Shown one piece after another: positions 23,408-32,834 of a stretch of DNA of 64,000 nt (positions are counted from its first letter, which is position 1; each line of letters begins with the position of its first letter). The notes beneath the pieces are model-generated. The model was not told the DNA's origin and did no database searches. It saw only the letters and a program-made list of their open reading frames with translations. The stretch comes from Eubacterium sp. (GTDB lineage Bacteria; Bacillota; Clostridia; Oscillospirales; Acutalibacteraceae), in assembly GCA_017446095.1 (NCBI GenBank), contig JAFSRN010000016.1, forward strand, positions 1-64,000, given 5' to 3'. A program made the position numbers and the translations under genes.

Positions 23408-25231
23408 ATGTGCGGAATAGCAGGAATTTTAAGCGATTCAATTGATTTGCGTAATGAAAAAGAGTGTATTTTTAAAATCAGCCGCTCGTTGCGTATGCGC
23501 GGTCCCGATGCTAAAGGCGAGTACATTCTGCCAAATGCGGCGCTGATTCACAGGCGGCTTGCGGTAATTGATGTTGACCGCGGCGCGCAGCCTATGCACT
23601 TTGGCAAGTACACCATTGTGTACAACGGCGAACTCTACAACACAGACGAAGTGCGGCGCGAGCTTGAAGCGCTTGGCTATGAGTTTGAAACCGATTGCGA
23701 CACAGAGGTTGTGCTTAAGGCGTTTCATATGTGGCGCGAGCGCAGCGCGGAAAAATTTAACGGCATTTTTGCCTACGGCGTGTACGACGAAAAAGAACGC
23801 GAGCTGTTTTTGTGCCGCGACAGAATCGGCGTAAAGCCGCTGTACTGGGCGCAGGTAGGGGACACGTTTGCGTTTTCGTCACGGATGGAGAGCCTGCTCT
23901 ATGTCAAGGGCGTTGAGCCCGTCTGCTCGCGCGAAGGACTGTGCGAAATCTTTATGCTCGGCCCCGCAAAAACCATCGGCAAAACGGTATTCAAGCAGAT
24001 ACGCGAACTGCCGCCTGCGTCGTATATGTACTACAAGCGCGGCAGGGCGGAGGTGCGCCCGTACTGGCAGCTGACCGCGCAGCCGTTTGGCGACAGTGAA
24101 GTCGAAGCGCAGGAACATACGCACTATCTTGTGAGCGACGCAATCCGCCGCCAGCTTGTAAGCGACGTGCCGCTTTGCACATTCCTCAGCGGCGGACTCG
24201 ACTCGTCTATAATATCCGAAGTCGCCGCCGACCACTACCGCGACAGCGGCAGGGAGCTGTCCACCTACTCGGTTGACTACGTTGATAACGACAGATACTT
24301 TGAGGCAAGCCGTTTTCAGCCGAACAAGGATTCGGATTACATCAACCTGATTTCTGACTACATCGGCAGCGAGCATCACAACGTTGTGCTTGACAACGCC
24401 GCGGTTGCGGAAGCGCTGATTGACGCCACGCTTGCACGTTCCTGCCCCGGTTTTACCGACGTTGATTCAAGCCTGCTGCTGTTTTGCAAAGAGGTCAAAA
24501 AGGACTATACAGTCTGCCTGTCGGGCGAGTGCGCGGACGAGATTTTCGGCGGTTATCCGTGGTACCACAGAAGCGAAATCCTGTTTGAAAACGCGTTCCC
24601 GTGGGCGCGCAGCACCGCCGCACGCCGCGGCATAATGCGCGACGGTTTTTTGCCCGAGGGCGAGGAATACGTCAGCCAGGCGTACAGCGACACGGTTAAA
24701 AACGTCAGCAAGCTCGCGGACGACACCGCGCTTGAAAAGCGTATGCGCGAGATGTTTGTGCTGAATATGAACTGGTTTATGCAGACTTTGCTTGTGCGCA
24801 AGGACGTGATGAGTATGGAGTCGTCACTCGAGGTGCGCGTGCCGTTTTGCGACTGGCGGATAGTTGAGTACGCGTACAATATGCCGTGGAACATCAAGGC
24901 TTACGACGGCAGGGAAAAGGGGATTCTGCGCAAAGCGTTTGAATACGAGCTGCCCGAAATCATCACATGGCGCAAAAAGAGCCCGTACCCCAAAACGTTC
25001 AACCCCGTGTACCTGCGCGAGGTCTGCAAAATGCTTGACGGCGTGCTTGACGACAAATCCTCATCGCTGTTTGATATGGTTGACGCGGATAAAATCCGCA
25101 CGCTTATGCGCGAGCCCGAGTCGATGACAGAACCGTGGTACGGTCAACTTATGCGCACGCCGCAGGTGCTGGCGTATGTGCTGCAAATTTATGTGTGGAT
25201 GCGCAAGTATAATGTTGAGTTTGAGTACTGA
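23408..25231 (+). CDS. asnB: Asparagine synthase (glutamine-hydrolysing)
   Basis: 607 residues from the ATG at 23408 (MCGIAGIL), with GAGGTGAT upstream; Cys2 becomes the glutaminase nucleophile after Met removal, so this start is firm. N-terminal Ntn amidotransferase domain (about 1-190, with RGPDAKG and YNGELYN), then the synthetase domain with the pyrophosphate loop LSGGLDSS at about 265. Uses Asp, Gln and ATP to make Asn in the cytoplasm. GC-rich with strong third-position G/C, unlike the island before it. Confidence 0.95.
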   Translation: MCGIAGILSDSIDLRNEKECIFKISRSLRMRGPDAKGEYILPNAALIHRRLAVIDVDRGAQPMHFGKYTIVYNGELYNTDEVRRELEALGYEFETDCDTEVVLKAFHMWRERSAEKFNGIFAYGVYDEKERELFLCRDRIGVKPLYWAQVGDTFAFSSRMESLLYVKGVEPVCSREGLCEIFMLGPAKTIGKTVFKQIRELPPASYMYYKRGRAEVRPYWQLTAQPFGDSEVEAQEHTHYLVSDAIRRQLVSDVPLCTFLSGGLDSSIISEVAADHYRDSGRELSTYSVDYVDNDRYFEASRFQPNKDSDYINLISDYIGSEHHNVVLDNAAVAEALIDATLARSCPGFTDVDSSLLLFCKEVKKDYTVCLSGECADEIFGGYPWYHRSEILFENAFPWARSTAARRGIMRDGFLPEGEEYVSQAYSDTVKNVSKLADDTALEKRMREMFVLNMNWFMQTLLVRKDVMSMESSLEVRVPFCDWRIVEYAYNMPWNIKAYDGREKGILRKAFEYELPEIITWRKKSPYPKTFNPVYLREVCKMLDGVLDDKSSSLFDMVDADKIRTLMREPESMTEPWYGQLMRTPQVLAYVLQIYVWMRKYNVEFEY

Positions 25232-25278
25232 TTATGCTATAATAACTTTACGATGCGGAGCGATGTGGTCATCGCTCC
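25215..25278 (+). promoter_or_regulatory. Promoter and leader hairpin of the nitroreductase gene
   Basis: TTGAGT (25215-25220), 17-bp spacer, TATAAT (25238-25243); the -35 box lies in the end of asnB. A perfect hairpin GGAGCGATG / CATCGCTCC at 25257-25265/25270-25278 follows. Related GGAGCG...CGCTCC hairpins recur elsewhere in the window, so it may be a dispersed repeat. Confidence 0.65.
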
Positions 25279-25306
25279 CTACATAGCAATAAAAAAGGAC
25301 AGGCTT

Positions 25307-26071
25307 ATGACAAACGAAGAATATATTAAAGCAATAGAGATGCGCCGCTCGCGCAGGGCATACGCGTCAAAGCCGCTCGACGCGGACACGATGAACGTGG
25401 TTAAGGAAATGGTCGACGCGGTTAACAAAACGGCAGGGCTGCACTTCATTTTTGTGGAGGACGCCACGCCGTATTTCAGGATTTTTCAGGGCAAGTTTTC
25501 GATGATTATCGTCTGCGGCAGCGACAACCAGAAGTCGCTTGAGGATGCCGGCTACTACGGCGAAAGTATTGTGCTGCAGTGCGTGTATCACGGGCTTGGC
25601 ACCTGTTGGGTTTCCGGCACTTATAACGAAAATAAGGTGTACGAAACTATCACCATTCCGCGAAACGAGCGCATTTACGCCGTTATCACCATCGGCAGAC
25701 CGAAAAGCAGCCTCAACGTGGTGGAAAAAACTATGTACAACGCCACCCACAAAAAGAACAAGCTGTATCCCGATATGTTCGACGTGCTTGACGACAAGCT
25801 GCCCGAGGCGTATATTTACGGGCTCAAGCTTGTGGAAAAAGCGCCGTCTGCCGTCAATCGCCGCCCTGTAAGATTCAGGTACGAAAACGGTGTGCTGTCC
25901 GCAAGCGTGGACGAGCCGTATTCGGACAAAAGCGTCGACTTCGGCATCGCAAAGTTGCACTTTATTCTCGGCTGCCGCGCAAAGGGCGTAAACGGCAAGT
26001 GGACTAAAGAAAATGTGTTTGAGGAAATCGAGCCAAGACGCATCAAGTTTGAAGCTAAAAAGGACGAATAA
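25307..26071 (+). CDS. Nitroreductase-family flavoprotein
   Basis: 254 residues from the ATG at 25307 (MTNEEYIKAIEMRRSRRAY); the longer frame to 25253 runs through the leader hairpin. The N-terminal RRSRRAY and ESIVLQCVYHGLGTCWVSGTYN, with AVITIGRPK, fit the nitroreductase fold that binds FMN and reduces substrates with NAD(P)H. The region around FIFVEDATPYF is shorter than in typical family members, and the C-terminal half carries a second TM-nitroreductase-like segment (KAPSAVNRRPVRF ... DFGIAKLHF). Substrate unknown. Convergent with a TetR regulator across a shared terminator. Confidence 0.82.
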   Translation: MTNEEYIKAIEMRRSRRAYASKPLDADTMNVVKEMVDAVNKTAGLHFIFVEDATPYFRIFQGKFSMIIVCGSDNQKSLEDAGYYGESIVLQCVYHGLGTCWVSGTYNENKVYETITIPRNERIYAVITIGRPKSSLNVVEKTMYNATHKKNKLYPDMFDVLDDKLPEAYIYGLKLVEKAPSAVNRRPVRFRYENGVLSASVDEPYSDKSVDFGIAKLHFILGCRAKGVNGKWTKENVFEEIEPRRIKFEAKKDE

Positions 26072-26080
26072 CAGCAAAAA

Positions 26081-26104
26081 ACTGAGTCACTTTTGTGACT
26101 CAGT
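26081..26104. terminator. Bidirectional terminator
   Basis: Perfect 10-bp stem ACTGAGTCAC / GTGACTCAGT with TTTT loop; T-rich on the plus side and A-rich before it, so it can serve both convergent genes. It overlaps the last codons of the TetR gene. Confidence 0.85.
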
Positions 26105-26630
26105 CATTTTTTATATATCCGTTCAGTGCGGTTGACAGCCTGTTAAATATTTCGGCATAGTCGCGCTTTTCCTTTTGTATTGTGTTAATTATCATTGAAG
26201 AAAACGCGCCCGATAACAGCTCAATCAAAAACTCTGTTGATTTTGCCGTTGCAAACTGTTCGCCCCTTTTGTCGCAAAAATAAGTGAACAGACAGTCGGA
26301 AAAGCTTTTTGTAATCAGATTGTACACAAGTACAAATGAGGTTGAACTCAGCGATTTACACATAAGCGTATCGTACTTTTCAAAAAACTTTACATACTCT
26401 TCGGCATAGACTGTCCAGTTCTCAGTTTCATGTGCCGAGTAAATCTTTTTTGTCTCAAGTTCAAATGCATAGCATAACATTTGGTCGATGTCGTCAAAGT
26501 GATAATAAAAGGTTTGCCTGCTGATGTCGCACATCTCAACCAAATCAGTTACGGTAATCTTGTCAAACTCTTCGCGCTCGATAAGAGTCAGAAAAGCAGC
26601 AACGATTGCGTCCTTAGTTTTGGAAGACAT
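26100..26630 (-). CDS. TetR/AcrR-family transcription regulator
   Basis: 176 residues. N-terminal TetR helix-turn-helix: KDAIVAAFLTLIEREEFDKI then TVTDLVEMCDISRQTFYYHF at about 27-46. The C-terminal ligand-binding half is helical and short, like the DhaS-type subgroup. Ribosome site GGAGA about 4-8 bases upstream. Its targets are not visible; the neighbouring nitroreductase is a candidate because such pairs are common, but the genes are convergent rather than divergent. Confidence 0.9.
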   Translation of the reverse strand: MSSKTKDAIVAAFLTLIEREEFDKITVTDLVEMCDISRQTFYYHFDDIDQMLCYAFELETKKIYSAHETENWTVYAEEYVKFFEKYDTLMCKSLSSTSFVLVYNLITKSFSDCLFTYFCDKRGEQFATAKSTEFLIELLSGAFSSMIINTIQKEKRDYAEIFNRLSTALNGYIKND

Positions 26631-26729
26631 AACGGTTCTCCTATCACAGATTTAGTTTTTTGTAAAAAAAAGTATACCACATTGTTAATAAAAAATCAAG
26701 TAGAAAAAATCCGCGCTGCAAAAAGCAGA

Positions 26730-26749
26730 GGACGGTCACATAACCGTCC
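26730..26749 (-). terminator. Terminator-like hairpin after the deacetylase gene
   Basis: GGACGGT / ACCGTCC stem with a 6-base loop, read on the minus strand 18 bp after the deacetylase stop and followed by TCTGCTTTTT. Confidence 0.65.
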
Positions 26750-26767
26750 CCTTAATACCATATTATA

Positions 26768-28126
26768 TTAATATCCGCGTTCGTTTGAACGTTCGCCGTC
26801 GATATACAGCACACCCGGCACAGGCGCTTTGCCCGTTTTTGCAAGTATCAGTTCCTCGCAGGTAACAAGCTGGTAGCCCTCTTTGATGAGCTTGGGCACT
26901 ACTATGGAAACTGCAACCGCCGTTTCGTCATAGATTTCGTGCATAAGAATTATGTCGCCGTCGTCAACGTGCTTCATAATATATTTAGCCAGCTTTTTGC
27001 CGTCTGCAACAACCTCTTTGCGTGTTTTGTCATTCGAGCGCGGGATGTCCCAGTCCTCTGTGTCCATTGACCAGTAGTACATCGCCATCTTCTCTTTTTT
27101 GCACTCGTCGGCAATGCGTTTGTTTGTAAAGCCTCCCGGCGGACGGAACGCCGTAGGACGCTTGCCGCACGCCTTGTAGATAGCGTCAGAGCATTTTTTG
27201 ATGTCGCTCTTTTTCATCTGCTTGCCGTAGCGTGTGTGTGTCATTGTATGGTTGCCGAGCTCGCAGCCAAGCTTAACCTTGCGCTTAAGGTTGTCGGGCA
27301 TATCCTTTGCGTTTTTACCTACCATAAAGAAGGTTGCACGCGCGTTATGCTTTTCAAGCACGTCAAGGATTTTATCCGATGATTGGTTATAGCCCGGTCC
27401 GTCGTCAAAGGTGAGCGCGACCATCTTTTTCTTTTTATCAACATTGTCGGGCAGAGTCGGTTCTTTTTCGGTTGTGACGGAGGAATCATCACTCCACTCG
27501 CCGTAAACCTTTTTGTCGCCGTCTTTAACGAAGGTGCGCACGCGCACGCTGTACTGCGTTGCAGCGGCAAGCCCTTCAATCACCTTCACGGTGTTTTGCG
27601 CGCCGTCAATGTCAACAGTTTTATCGCTGTTGCTTTTGCCCTTGCCGTAAGATAGCTGGTAGCCGTCAGCCGATTTGTTTTCTTTCCATATAACGGTGAC
27701 GGTAGAGTAATCGTCAGCCGTGATTTTGGTAATTTTACCGCCCTCGGGAACAGTGCAGGTTTTAATTTCGGTGTGGTTTGAGCTTTCAATAACCTTGCCG
27801 AAATTCTTTTTTACAGCGTTTACATAAATGCTGTAATGCGTTGCCTGTTTGAGGTTCGGGATTTTAATTTTTGTATTTTCCGTTTCCGCAGAAATGTAGT
27901 CCTCACCGTCGGCAGCGTAGTACACGCGGTACATCTTCGCCTTTTTGACGGTATCCCACTTTACGGTGATTGTGTTGTCAGTTGTTTCGGTTACACTGGT
28001 AGATACAACATCGTCAATTGTATTAAAACTTTCGCTTGATGTGACTATGAACGCAAGAATAGCCGCTGCAACTGCAGCACAAAGTACCATGATAACTGCT
28101 TTTTTCAACCTCGCAGTCCTCCTCAT
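26768..28126 (-). CDS. Membrane-anchored polysaccharide deacetylase with two Fn3 domains
   Basis: 452 residues. Single N-terminal span at about 9-28 (AVIMVLCAAVAAAILAFIV). Two Fn3 domains at about 40-125 and 130-220 (TVTVIWKENKSADGYQLSY). NodB deacetylase at about 235-440: TFDDGPGY (Asp pair), NHTMTH (metal His pair), RPPGGFT, and DIILMHEIYDE near the end. Family members remove N-acetyl groups from peptidoglycan or other GlcNAc polymers; the anchored position favours a wall substrate. Fn3 domains here are not the lysine-rich type found at other C-termini. Confidence 0.92.
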   Translation of the reverse strand: MRRTARLKKAVIMVLCAAVAAAILAFIVTSSESFNTIDDVVSTSVTETTDNTITVKWDTVKKAKMYRVYYAADGEDYISAETENTKIKIPNLKQATHYSIYVNAVKKNFGKVIESSNHTEIKTCTVPEGGKITKITADDYSTVTVIWKENKSADGYQLSYGKGKSNSDKTVDIDGAQNTVKVIEGLAAATQYSVRVRTFVKDGDKKVYGEWSDDSSVTTEKEPTLPDNVDKKKKMVALTFDDGPGYNQSSDKILDVLEKHNARATFFMVGKNAKDMPDNLKRKVKLGCELGNHTMTHTRYGKQMKKSDIKKCSDAIYKACGKRPTAFRPPGGFTNKRIADECKKEKMAMYYWSMDTEDWDIPRSNDKTRKEVVADGKKLAKYIMKHVDDGDIILMHEIYDETAVAVSIVVPKLIKEGYQLVTCEELILAKTGKAPVPGVLYIDGERSNERGY

Positions 28127-28226
28127 ATACTCACTATTAGATTCTATTAGTTAACCTTGTAAAAAATGCGTTATAAAATAATATCACAAAAATCTGCCGT
28201 TTAGCGAAAATTGTTTTTATGTACAG

Positions 28227-28256
28227 CCGCGCCCTCAACCCCACCGGAAGGCGCGG
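28227..28256 (-). terminator. Hairpin downstream of pnp
   Basis: CCGCGCC (28227-28233) pairs with GGCGCGG (28250-28256). It lies 25 bp past the pnp stop. There is no T run, so it may only block RNA decay. Confidence 0.4.
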
Positions 28257-28280
28257 CGGTATAAGTAATGTTATTCGCTT

Positions 28281-30473
28281 TTAGTCACGGCGCGGTTTGC
28301 GGTGATGATTGTCGCGGCGCGGCTTGCGCGGTGCGTCGTCAATCTCATTTTCCGGCTTAAGACCTTCAATCTCAATCAGCGCGTCGCGTCTTGAAAGGTC
28401 AATCTTGCCCTCGTCTGTGATGCCGATGCACTTAACCATAATTGAGTCTCCGATGTTAACAACGTCCTCAACCTTTTCCGTTCTCTTAATGTCAAGTCTT
28501 GAGATGTGAACAAGTCCCTCAACGCCGGGTGCAATCTTTGCAAATGCGCCAAAGCCCATAAGGCGTGTGACCTCGCCGTTGTAGAACGCGCCAACCTCAG
28601 GTCCGTTAACAATAAGACCGATTACGTCAGCCGCAGCGTTGCACTTGTCAAGGTCTGTGCCGCAAACGGTGATTCTGCCGTCGTCCTCTGTGATGATTTC
28701 AACCTCAAATGTGGACTGCAGTTCCTTAACTACGCTGCCGCCCTTACCGATAACTGCGCCGATTTTGTCGGGGTCGATGTTAAAGGTAACCATCTTCGGA
28801 ACATACTTGGAAAGCTCTGCTCTCGGCTCGCTGATAACGGGCAGCATAATTTCGTCAAGGATGTAGTTTCTTGCTTTGTGAGTTTTAGCAAACGCCTCTT
28901 TGATGATTTCAGGTGTAAGGCCGTGCACCTTAAGGTCCATCTGGATTGCAGTAATGCCGTCCTTTGTACCTGCAACCTTAAAGTCCATATCGCCGTAAAA
29001 GTCCTCAAGTCCCTGAATATCAACCATAGTCATAAAGTCGCCGTAAACGCCTTCGTCGCCGGTGATAAGACCGCAGGAAATACCTGCAACAGGTGCTTTA
29101 ATCGGAACGCCTGCAGCCATAAGCGCAAGTGTTGAACCGCAGATTGAGCCCTGTGAGGTAGAGCCGTTTGAGGAAAGAACTTCCGATACTACGCGGATTG
29201 CGTACGGGAAATCGTCAATGCTCGGGATAACTGGCAGCAGCGCCTTTTCAGCAAGCGCGCCGTGACCGATTTCACGTCTGCCGGGACCTCTTGAAGGTCT
29301 TGTTTCGCCAACGGAGTATGACGGGAAGTTGTAGTGGTGGATATATCTCTTTTCAGTCTGCTCGTCAAGACCGTCAAGCCTCTGAGCGTCTGAAAGTGTG
29401 CCGAGTGTCGCGATGGAAAGCACCTGAGTCTGACCTCTGGTGAACAGACCTGAGCCGTGTGTTCTTGCAAGCAGGTCAACCTCTGCGTTAAGCGGACGGA
29501 TATCGTCGATGCCTCTGCCGTCAACACGCTTGTGCTCGTCCTTGAGCCATGCGCGTACAACGTGCTTCTGAACAAGGTACATAATCTCGTCAATTTTTTC
29601 CGTGTTATCCTCAAAACGCTCGTCAAACTTCTCGTGAACTGCCTCGTAAATCGGAAGCAGCGCAGCGTCGCGAACAGTCTTGTCGTCTGTGTCAAGAGCC
29701 TTCTTAACATCTTCAATGCAGAAGTCCTCGATCTCTGCCATAATCTCCGGATCCGGGTCTGATGACTCGTATTCAAACTTCTCTTTGCCGACCTCGTCAA
29801 CAATGCCCTGGATGAACTTAACAAGCTTCTTGTTTTCCTCATGACCAGCCATGATAGCGTTGAACATTGTGTCGTCGTCAATCTCGTTTGCGCCTGCTTC
29901 AATCATAGCAACAAGGTCTGCAGTTGAAGCAACCGTAAGCACAAGGTCGGAAACCTCGCGCTGCTCAAGAGTCGGGTTGATAACGATTTCGCCGTCAACA
30001 AGACCAACGTTAACGCCTGCAATCGGGCCGTCCCACGGAATGTCGGAAATAGCGATTGCAGCGGATACGCCGATCATTGCAGTGATTTCGGGCGAGCAGT
30101 CGGGGTCAACCGACATAACTGTTGCAACTACAGAGCAGTCGTTGCGCAGATCTTTCGGGAACAGCGGGCGAATCGGGCGGTCGATGCAACGTGATGTAAG
30201 GATTGCCTTTTCGCTCGGTCTTGCCTCACGTCTCTGGAATGAGCCCGGGATTTTGCCTACTGAATAAAGCTTCTCTTCATAGTCAACGCTGAGCGGGAAG
30301 AAGTCAACGCCTTCTCTCGGCTTAGCGGATGCGGTTACGTTACAAAGAACCTCTGTTTCGCCGTAACGTGCCATAATGGATGCGTTTGCAAGGCCAGCCA
30401 TCTTACCTGTTTCAAGTGTGAGCTTTCTGCCTGCAAGTTCTGTTTCCCATACTTTAAAATTCTTGAAAAACAT
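28281..30473 (-). CDS. pnp: Polyribonucleotide nucleotidyltransferase (PNPase)
   Basis: 730 residues, full family length. Two RNase PH-like domains (about 10-230 and 320-555, with the conserved FNFPSYSVGE-like patch as YNFPSYSVGETRPSRGPGRREIGHG), a helical linker, KH domain (IGAVIGKGGSVVKELQ at about 568) and S1 domain (GAFAKIAPGVEGLVHISRL at about 640), then a basic tail rich in Arg/His. Degrades RNA 3' to 5' with phosphate. Lies downstream of rpsO, the order found in most bacteria. Confidence 0.97.
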   Translation of the reverse strand: MFFKNFKVWETELAGRKLTLETGKMAGLANASIMARYGETEVLCNVTASAKPREGVDFFPLSVDYEEKLYSVGKIPGSFQRREARPSEKAILTSRCIDRPIRPLFPKDLRNDCSVVATVMSVDPDCSPEITAMIGVSAAIAISDIPWDGPIAGVNVGLVDGEIVINPTLEQREVSDLVLTVASTADLVAMIEAGANEIDDDTMFNAIMAGHEENKKLVKFIQGIVDEVGKEKFEYESSDPDPEIMAEIEDFCIEDVKKALDTDDKTVRDAALLPIYEAVHEKFDERFEDNTEKIDEIMYLVQKHVVRAWLKDEHKRVDGRGIDDIRPLNAEVDLLARTHGSGLFTRGQTQVLSIATLGTLSDAQRLDGLDEQTEKRYIHHYNFPSYSVGETRPSRGPGRREIGHGALAEKALLPVIPSIDDFPYAIRVVSEVLSSNGSTSQGSICGSTLALMAAGVPIKAPVAGISCGLITGDEGVYGDFMTMVDIQGLEDFYGDMDFKVAGTKDGITAIQMDLKVHGLTPEIIKEAFAKTHKARNYILDEIMLPVISEPRAELSKYVPKMVTFNIDPDKIGAVIGKGGSVVKELQSTFEVEIITEDDGRITVCGTDLDKCNAAADVIGLIVNGPEVGAFYNGEVTRLMGFGAFAKIAPGVEGLVHISRLDIKRTEKVEDVVNIGDSIMVKCIGITDEGKIDLSRRDALIEIEGLKPENEIDDAPRKPRRDNHHRKPRRD

Positions 30474-30539
30474 GATTTTACCTCTCTTTCGTTTAAAACT
30501 TCGGAGGATTTTCGGGGGAATAATAGTAATAAATTCAAC

Positions 30540-30680
30540 CTGTAAAAATTGAGAATTGATAGTTGAGAATTGAGAATTATGGATACTCGTTTCACTCGAA
30601 CAATTATAATATGGGTGAGGGCAACGCCCTCCTGAAATTCTCCATTCTCCATTCTACATTTTCAATTCTTATAGCCTCAA
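30540..30680. repeat. Imperfect inverted repeat between rpsO and pnp
   Basis: GAGAATTGA-type units at about 30549-30581 are roughly complementary to the ATTCTCCATTCTCC-type units at 30638-30672. The centre holds GAGGGC-AAC-GCCCTC. It looks like a MITE-type insertion in the 297-bp rpsO-pnp space. No gene is supported here. Confidence 0.5.
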
Positions 30681-30770
30681 TTTATTACTACTACTTAATT
30701 TCCGCCCAAAATCTTCCTTTACAAAAATTATTTAGCAGACGATACCGAAGTACCGTCTGCCTGTTTTTGA

Positions 30771-31100
30771 TTATTCTTCAGCCTCTGCTTCTTCTGCCTT
30801 AACTTCGATTTCAGCGTCAGCCATGTTGCGCTCGATAGTGTTACGGATACCGAGCTTTGCGATAAGGTCACGATATTCCTGTACATCGTTTTTGTAGATG
30901 TAAGCAAGCAGGTTTCTTCTGTGACCAACCATCTTCAAAAGACCGCGGCGTGAGTGATGGTCCTTCTTGTGAACCTTAAGGTGCTCGGTCAGTTCGTTAA
31001 TTCTTGCAGTAAGAACAGCAACCTGAACCTGTGCAGAGCCTGTGTCACCCTCGTGAATAGCGTATTCCTTGATGATAGCTTGCTTTTCTGCCTGTGTCAT
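30771..31100 (-). CDS. rpsO: 30S ribosomal protein S15 with acidic C-terminal extension
   Basis: 109 residues from the ATG at 31100 ([10 protein letters not shown]), with AAAGGTGG upstream; earlier in-frame ATGs lack sites. Typical S15 of about 88 residues ([23 protein letters not shown] conserved rRNA-binding core) followed by about 20 extra residues, mostly Glu and Ala ([13 protein letters not shown]). Small-subunit assembly protein. The acidic tail is unusual and may be lineage-specific. Confidence 0.96.
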   Translation of the reverse strand: MTQAEKQAIIKEYAIHEGDTGSAQVQVAVLTARINELTEHLKVHKKDHHSRRGLLKMVGHRRNLLAYIYKNDVQEYRDLIAKLGIRNTIERNMADAEIEVKAEEAEAEE

Positions 31101-31248
31101 AAAGCCAATTCCACCTTTCGTAATATTTGCCATTGCGAACAACACAGAAACGGGAAGGTGAACCCCGAAACCGAGTAATTCGTTTACAGCGTGATGTATT
31201 ATAGCATATTACTTTTTATTTGTAAAGAACTTTTTTAATTTATTTTAT

Positions 31249-31278
31249 TTGACTTTAAACGCCCGCGTATTGTATAAT
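31249..31278 (+). promoter_or_regulatory. Sigma-A promoter upstream of the MITE-like insertion
   Basis: TTGACT (31249-31254), 18-bp spacer, TATAAT (31273-31278), pointing to the CAP gene at 31591. The insertion at 31298 lies between this promoter and the gene. Confidence 0.7.
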
Positions 31279-31297
31279 AAATGTGCAGACTAAAACT

Positions 31298-31575
31298 TAG
31301 CCGAGCGGTACAAATCCAAACCTGCTCAAAAAACTGCATTTTCCGCACTGTCGCATATTTTTCTCCTTGAAATACGCCAGTATTCCTGCGTCAAAAAAAT
31401 GCGCGACCGTACGAAAACTTCAGCCTTTTGAGTGCGAAGCAGTTTAAAAAGAGCAGATTTGTGATAGAGCAAGGCAAAAAGCGCAGTAATACTTTCGTAT
31501 TGCGAGCATTTTTAACGCAGATATAGTGCAAATCTGCCATTTTAAGCCACGGTTCGGATTTGCACCGCTCGGCTA
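31298..31575. mobile_element. MITE-like element with 25-bp imperfect terminal inverted repeats
   Basis: The ends 31299-31323 and 31551-31574 are inverted repeats with about two mismatches (AGCCGAGCGG ... CCGCTCGGCT outermost) and are flanked by TA on both sides, as in Tc1/mariner-type MITEs. Inside are further inverted stretches (GCAGATTTG / CAAATCTGC) and no gene. Length about 278 bp. Confidence 0.75.
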
Positions 31576-31590
31576 TAAGGAGAGATGAGT

Positions 31591-32703
31591 ATGAAAAAAC
31601 TAATTTCAATCACGCTTGCGCTCGTAATGTGCGTGTGCAGTATGAGCTTTTGCATCAGCGCAAACGCAGCGCAGGCAAAAACAGTGGCAATAACGCTTAA
31701 GGGTACTATGTACGGCGGAATTGTTGACGCTGCCGTAAACAGCGTAAACGAATCGCGCGAGTATTACGGACTCCAGACGCTCACCGTGGATAAAAACCTC
31801 ACCGCTATTGCGGAAAAAAGAGCGGCGGAAATTATGCTTTATGCAGACACAACAAACGATTCCAGACCCGACGGCAGCGATATTACATCGCTTATCAGCG
31901 ACTACGGCGTTTATTCGGACACAATTTTCGGCACTATGTACGACACGGATTCCTCGTCGCTCGAGTACAAAATCAGCGATTTTAAGTATAACTACAACTC
32001 GCTGCAGAGCATCGGCGTGGGCGTTTTCGGCTACAAAGGCTCGTATGCATATTACGTTGTTGTTTCAACAAAAGCACCCACAGCAAAGGCAACCTGCACC
32101 ACAAGAAGCCAGAGCTATACAGTAAACGTTGCAACGTCCAAGTTCACGAAAAAGTACATTGAGTACACGGCTAAAAACGGCGGCAGATACTCTGCGCTTT
32201 CCACAAAGTTCTATGCAGGCGGCGTTTACAGCGATTACACCACAATCCCTAACGCACAGTTGGCTTACGCAAGCTCAAACAGCAAGGTGTTTAAGATTAA
32301 GGGCTATAACGGCTATGCAAAGAAGAACGGCAAGTTCACCGTAACCTCAAAGCTCAAGGACGGCACCGTAATCTGCAAGGATTCGCGCAACTACACGGGC
32401 TACAACACGGTTAAGCCTGTTATCAAAAGCATTTCCACACCTAAAAAGGGCAAGCTTAAAATCACTTGGACCACAAACATCACCGATGTTGAAGGCTACC
32501 AGATTCAGTATTCCACAAACAAGCAGTTCAAAAAAGGCAACAAAACCGTTATCGTAAAGGGCAAAAAGTCGTCTGCAAAAACTATCGCAAAGCTTAAATC
32601 AAAAAAGATTTACTACGTGCGTATCCGCGGCTTTATCAACCAGGGCAACGGCGAAAAGGCTTATACCAACTGGTCAAAAGCAAAAAATATTAAAGTAAAA
32701 TAA
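31591..32703 (+). CDS. Secreted CAP/SCP-domain protein with Fn3-like end
   Basis: 370 residues from the ATG at 31591 (AAGGAG eight bases upstream; the ATG at 31585 is too close). Signal peptide about 1-26 ending ANA. A divergent, short CAP domain at about 35-165 (VNSVNESREYYGLQTLTVDKNL, KRAAEIML, SRPDGSD, IGVGVFGY). The usual first CAP His is replaced by the SRPDG turn. Middle beta-rich linker, then the lysine-rich Fn3-like module (GYQIQYSTNKQFKKGNKTV). It is a chromosomal relative of the two CAP proteins on the element. Confidence 0.85.
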   Translation: MKKLISITLALVMCVCSMSFCISANAAQAKTVAITLKGTMYGGIVDAAVNSVNESREYYGLQTLTVDKNLTAIAEKRAAEIMLYADTTNDSRPDGSDITSLISDYGVYSDTIFGTMYDTDSSSLEYKISDFKYNYNSLQSIGVGVFGYKGSYAYYVVVSTKAPTAKATCTTRSQSYTVNVATSKFTKKYIEYTAKNGGRYSALSTKFYAGGVYSDYTTIPNAQLAYASSNSKVFKIKGYNGYAKKNGKFTVTSKLKDGTVICKDSRNYTGYNTVKPVIKSISTPKKGKLKITWTTNITDVEGYQIQYSTNKQFKKGNKTVIVKGKKSSAKTIAKLKSKKIYYVRIRGFINQGNGEKAYTNWSKAKNIKVK

Positions 32704-32737
32704 TAACTCAAAATCCATTGTTTTACACACTATGTGG

Positions 32738-32759
32738 GGGATGGCTTGCGCGCCATCCC
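32738..32759 (+). terminator. Hairpin after the CAP gene
   Basis: GGGATGGC / GCCATCCC with a 6-base loop, 35 bp after the stop; no T run. Weak terminator or repeat. Confidence 0.45.
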
Positions 32760-32834
32760 TCAATATAATGGACAAAAGCGAATCAAGCCCTTCAACCGCG
32801 CCCTGCGCGCCGCCGCAAGCCTGCCAAAAAGTGC

